In this document: positions 5,428 through 5,568 of the stretch, in pieces
Position numbering within the stretch: the first letter of the stretch is position 1
Layout of the letters: each line of letters begins with the position of its first letter
The notes under the pieces: model-generated
Told to the model about the DNA's origin: nothing
Seen by the model: only the letters and a program-made list of their open reading frames with translations
The model's database searches: none
Translations under genes and position numbers: made by a program
Assembly: GCA_012797215.1 (NCBI GenBank)
Contig: JAAZPN010000332.1
Span: 1-5,568, forward strand
From: Chloroflexota bacterium
GTDB lineage: Bacteria > Chloroflexota > Anaerolineae > Anaerolineales > Anaerolineaceae
Length of the DNA stretch: 5,568 bases
Reading direction: 5' to 3'

Positions 5428-5568
5428 ATGAAACCACAAGCTATTTATTTTAAGACCACCCTGGGTGGCAGAGAGCTAACCTATGAAACCGGCAGGCTTG
5501 CCAGGCAGGCCGGCGGCTCCGTCACTCTGCGCCAGGGCGATTCCATCATCCTGGCCGCCGCCACCATG
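5428..5568 (+). CDS. pnp: Polyribonucleotide nucleotidyltransferase (PNPase), N-terminal part (3' partial)
   Basis: The frame opens at ATG 5428 and runs off the window after 47 codons; the full protein is normally about 700 residues. The visible part contains LGGRELTYETGRLARQAGGS (12-31) and the strand pair VTLRQGDSIILAAAT (32-46). These match the start of the first RNase PH-like domain of PNPase. The enzyme is a trimeric, phosphate-dependent 3'-to-5' exoribonuclease that also adds 3' tails; catalytic residues and the KH and S1 domains lie beyond the window. It follows rpsO by 194 nt on the same strand, the classic operon partner, and no strong terminator intervenes. The leader structure suggests post-transcriptional autocontrol. 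Confidence 0.93.
   Translation, partial: MKPQAIYFKTTLGGRELTYETGRLARQAGGSVTLRQGDSIILAAATM

Overview
The window looks like a bacterial chromosome segment of mixed GC content. Most genes are about 57-60% GC, with one island near 44%. The gene order rpsO-pnp, the style of the small Nim-like flavoprotein, and a zinc-ribbon/single-TM protein beside a large HerA-like ATPase would fit a Chloroflexota (Anaerolineae-like) genome. That placement is inference from general resemblance, not from any search.

Layout: (1) 1-873, + strand: the 3' part of a gene for a membrane-anchored zinc-ribbon protein of unknown function. (2) 880-916: a near-perfect bidirectional Rho-independent terminator between convergent genes. 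(3) 927-3422, - strand: an 831-residue HerA/FtsK-superfamily ATPase with a long C-terminal extension. (4) 3423-3631: a divergent promoter region. (5) 3632-4117, + strand: a small FMN-binding split-barrel protein of the pyridoxamine 5'-phosphate oxidase/NimA type. (6) 4118-4297: a spacer with a terminator- or attenuator-like hairpin. (7) 4298-4801, + strand: an AT-richer gene for a four-cysteine protein that distantly resembles MetV, the partner of methylenetetrahydrofolate reductase. It is followed by its own terminator at 4824-4868. (8) 4875-5568, + strand: the start of the rpsO-pnp operon, with an extended -10 promoter, ribosomal protein S15, a 194-nt intergenic region rich in RNA structure, and the first 47 codons of polynucleotide phosphorylase.

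Functionally these are mostly separate transcription units. The only clear cooperating pair is rpsO-pnp, translation plus RNA decay. Its leader and intergenic RNA carry nested hairpins like those through which PNPase and RNase III control this operon in other bacteria. I see no CRISPR array, transposase, tRNA or rRNA, and no clearly new multi-gene system. The items most worth a second look are the structured pnp leader with two mutually exclusive pairings, the hairpin upstream of the MetV-like gene, the degenerate MetV-like protein itself, and the architecture of the HerA-like ATPase.
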